Below are positions 35,912-36,810 of a DNA stretch of 36,810 nt, in pieces (position 1 is the first letter of the stretch; every line of letters starts with the position of its first letter). The translations under genes and the position numbers were made by a program. The notes under the pieces are model-generated. The model was not told where the DNA came from and ran no database searches. It saw nothing but the letters and a program-made list of their open reading frames with translations. The DNA is from Planctomycetia bacterium. Lineage in GTDB: Bacteria > Planctomycetota > Phycisphaerae > FEN-1346. Location: NCBI GenBank assembly GCA_003170085.1, contig PMZT01000057.1, positions 1 through 36,810 on the forward strand, read 5' to 3'.

Positions 35912-36655
35912 TTAAACGTATCTCAGGGCCGAAAGTTTCCTGCCGGCCAGTTCCTCGATGCGGGCCGAAAGCAGGCCGCGGATCAGGTCGGCCGTGGCCT
36001 CGGTCAGACGCACGCGGCGGACCTCGTCCCAGCCGGCCGACAGGAGGAACGCGATGGCCTGCGCCGCCTTTGCCGTGAGGTGATGAATCCGGCCCGGCGG
36101 ATGGCAGTTACCGCACACCGGGCCGCCCAGGCCGCTGCTGAAATTGAGGGGACTCTCCAGCGAGATCGCCGCCCCGCATTCCGCACACTGGTCCAGGCGC
36201 GGCACGTAGCCCAGCAGGGCCAGCAGCCGCCATACCAGGGTCAGGGTGACGGCCCGGCAGGCCTCGACCTCGACCGCGGCCAGTAGTCGCAGGCCGTCGA
36301 CCACGAGGTCGAAGACCGCCGGCTGCGCCTCAAGGTCCGGCACGATCGTCAGGATGATCTCCGTGATGCACGAGGCGCCGTAGAAGGCGGGGAGCCTGCG
36401 GCGGATGCCGTCGAATCGCTCGGTCTCGTAAAGCTCCATGAGCGTGGCGAGGCGGTTCGGGTCGGCCTGGCTGAAGACCGCGTCGCCGAGCGTCCAGCGG
36501 TCGAGCGGCCCGCTGAACGGGTTCTGGCCGCGCTTCGAGCCTTTCGCGAGGCACCGCAGGCGGCCGATCTCGCGGGCCAGCACGTGAACGATCTGGCTGG
36601 TCTCGCTCCAGTCCTGGCATCGCAGAATCAGGATGGGGGATTTATAGACGGGCAC
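35912..36655 (-). CDS. recO: DNA repair protein RecO
   Basis: RecO helps RecA load in the RecFOR pathway by displacing SSB. The 247-residue protein has an N-terminal OB fold (about 1-80, SPILILRCQDWSETSQIVHVL), helical repeats and a four-cysteine zinc site, CAECG...CGNC (about 155-185). The C terminus is helical. The start is GTG 36655, with AGAAGG just before it. The gene is on the same strand as the operon but 200 bp upstream of it, and the operon promoter lies between. Confidence 0.92.
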   Translation of the reverse strand: MPVYKSPILILRCQDWSETSQIVHVLAREIGRLRCLAKGSKRGQNPFSGPLDRWTLGDAVFSQADPNRLATLMELYETERFDGIRRRLPAFYGASCITEIILTIVPDLEAQPAVFDLVVDGLRLLAAVEVEACRAVTLTLVWRLLALLGYVPRLDQCAECGAAISLESPLNFSSGLGGPVCGNCHPPGRIHHLTAKAAQAIAFLLSAGWDEVRRVRLTEATADLIRGLLSARIEELAGRKLSALRYV

Positions 36656-36744
36656 GCCTTCTTCTCTTTCGCTCTCTATCTTTTGCGGCGTCCTCTGGTA
36701 CGTGTTTGGCGTCAGTGCCTATGACGACGTTCTTGGCCGCTCCA

Positions 36745-36810
36745 GGGCACCCACATGGGGGTGCCCCTACGATTGCGTGCAGGACGACGAATGCGCCGTA
36801 GGGGCGGCCC
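36745..36810. repeat. Palindromic repeat of a second family, cut by the window end
   Basis: GGGCACCC (36745-36752) and GGGTGCCC (36759-36766) form a hairpin with loop ACATGG. CCCCTACG (36764-36771) is repeated in inverse as CGTAGGGG (36797-36804). The element continues past the window. The 90 bases between recO and it hold nothing recognisable. Confidence 0.6.

Overview
The window is a GC-rich, tightly packed bacterial chromosome segment that is almost entirely core metabolism and cell-envelope housekeeping, with one clearly foreign-looking gene. Several traits point to the Planctomycetota, most likely a Phycisphaerae-like lineage (inference, not tested). These are a type IV prepilin-like protein with a C-terminal DGH motif, a SpoVG carrying an inserted zinc ribbon, a zinc-ribbon membrane protein, a tiny Arg/Lys-rich protein, and Gram-negative envelope genes (LptE-like, BamD-like) in one operon with a c-di-AMP cyclase. 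No rRNA, CRISPR array, phage or complete insertion sequence is visible.

Layout. 1-3.7 kb, plus strand: transketolase and IMP dehydrogenase (guaB), closed by an intrinsic terminator. 3.8-14.8 kb, minus strand: a zinc-ribbon membrane protein, a histidine kinase with a CxxCH heme-c motif, dapA, a CreD-like membrane protein, an AT-richer TIR-like gene, pdxJ with a coupled 84-residue protein, a 26-residue basic protein, dprA, aroB and a secreted membrane-anchored protein overlapping aroB by 110 bp. 14.9-15.1 kb, minus strand: an undescribed structured RNA with its own promoter and a very good terminator. 15.2-19.6 kb: folC (+), then amrA and a YqaA/DedA-type membrane protein (-), then ispE-spoVG (+). 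19.6-23.3 kb, plus: ilvB, ilvN and ilvC, with a leader of six consecutive hairpins before ilvB. 23.4-24.8 kb, minus: a STAS protein and a divergent RNase HII-like protein. 25.1-27.5 kb, plus: tRNA-Leu(UAG), a pseudopilin-like protein and a HEAT-repeat lipoprotein. 27.5-35.7 kb, minus: a seven-gene operon transcribed as BamD-like TPR protein, lptE-like, ftsH, folP, cdaA, cdaR, proA. 35.9-36.7 kb, minus: recO.

How the genes fit together. The window supplies branched-chain amino acid synthesis (ilvBNC), lysine/peptidoglycan precursor (dapA), proline (proA), the aromatic pathway (aroB), folate (folC, folP), vitamin B6 (pdxJ), isoprenoids (ispE), GMP (guaB) and the pentose phosphate pathway (tkt). 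The large minus-strand operon links envelope assembly, membrane proteolysis and c-di-AMP signalling.

The most unusual material is non-coding: (1) a family of palindromic, MITE-like repeats with terminal inverted repeats near TARTACNACARCGCCACTT, whose ends supply the stop codons of dapA, ilvN, ilvC and the STAS gene; (2) the roughly 140-nt minus-strand structured RNA at 14952-15092; (3) the tandem-hairpin ilvB leader. The orphan TIR-like gene is the only obvious candidate for a defence or horizontally acquired function.
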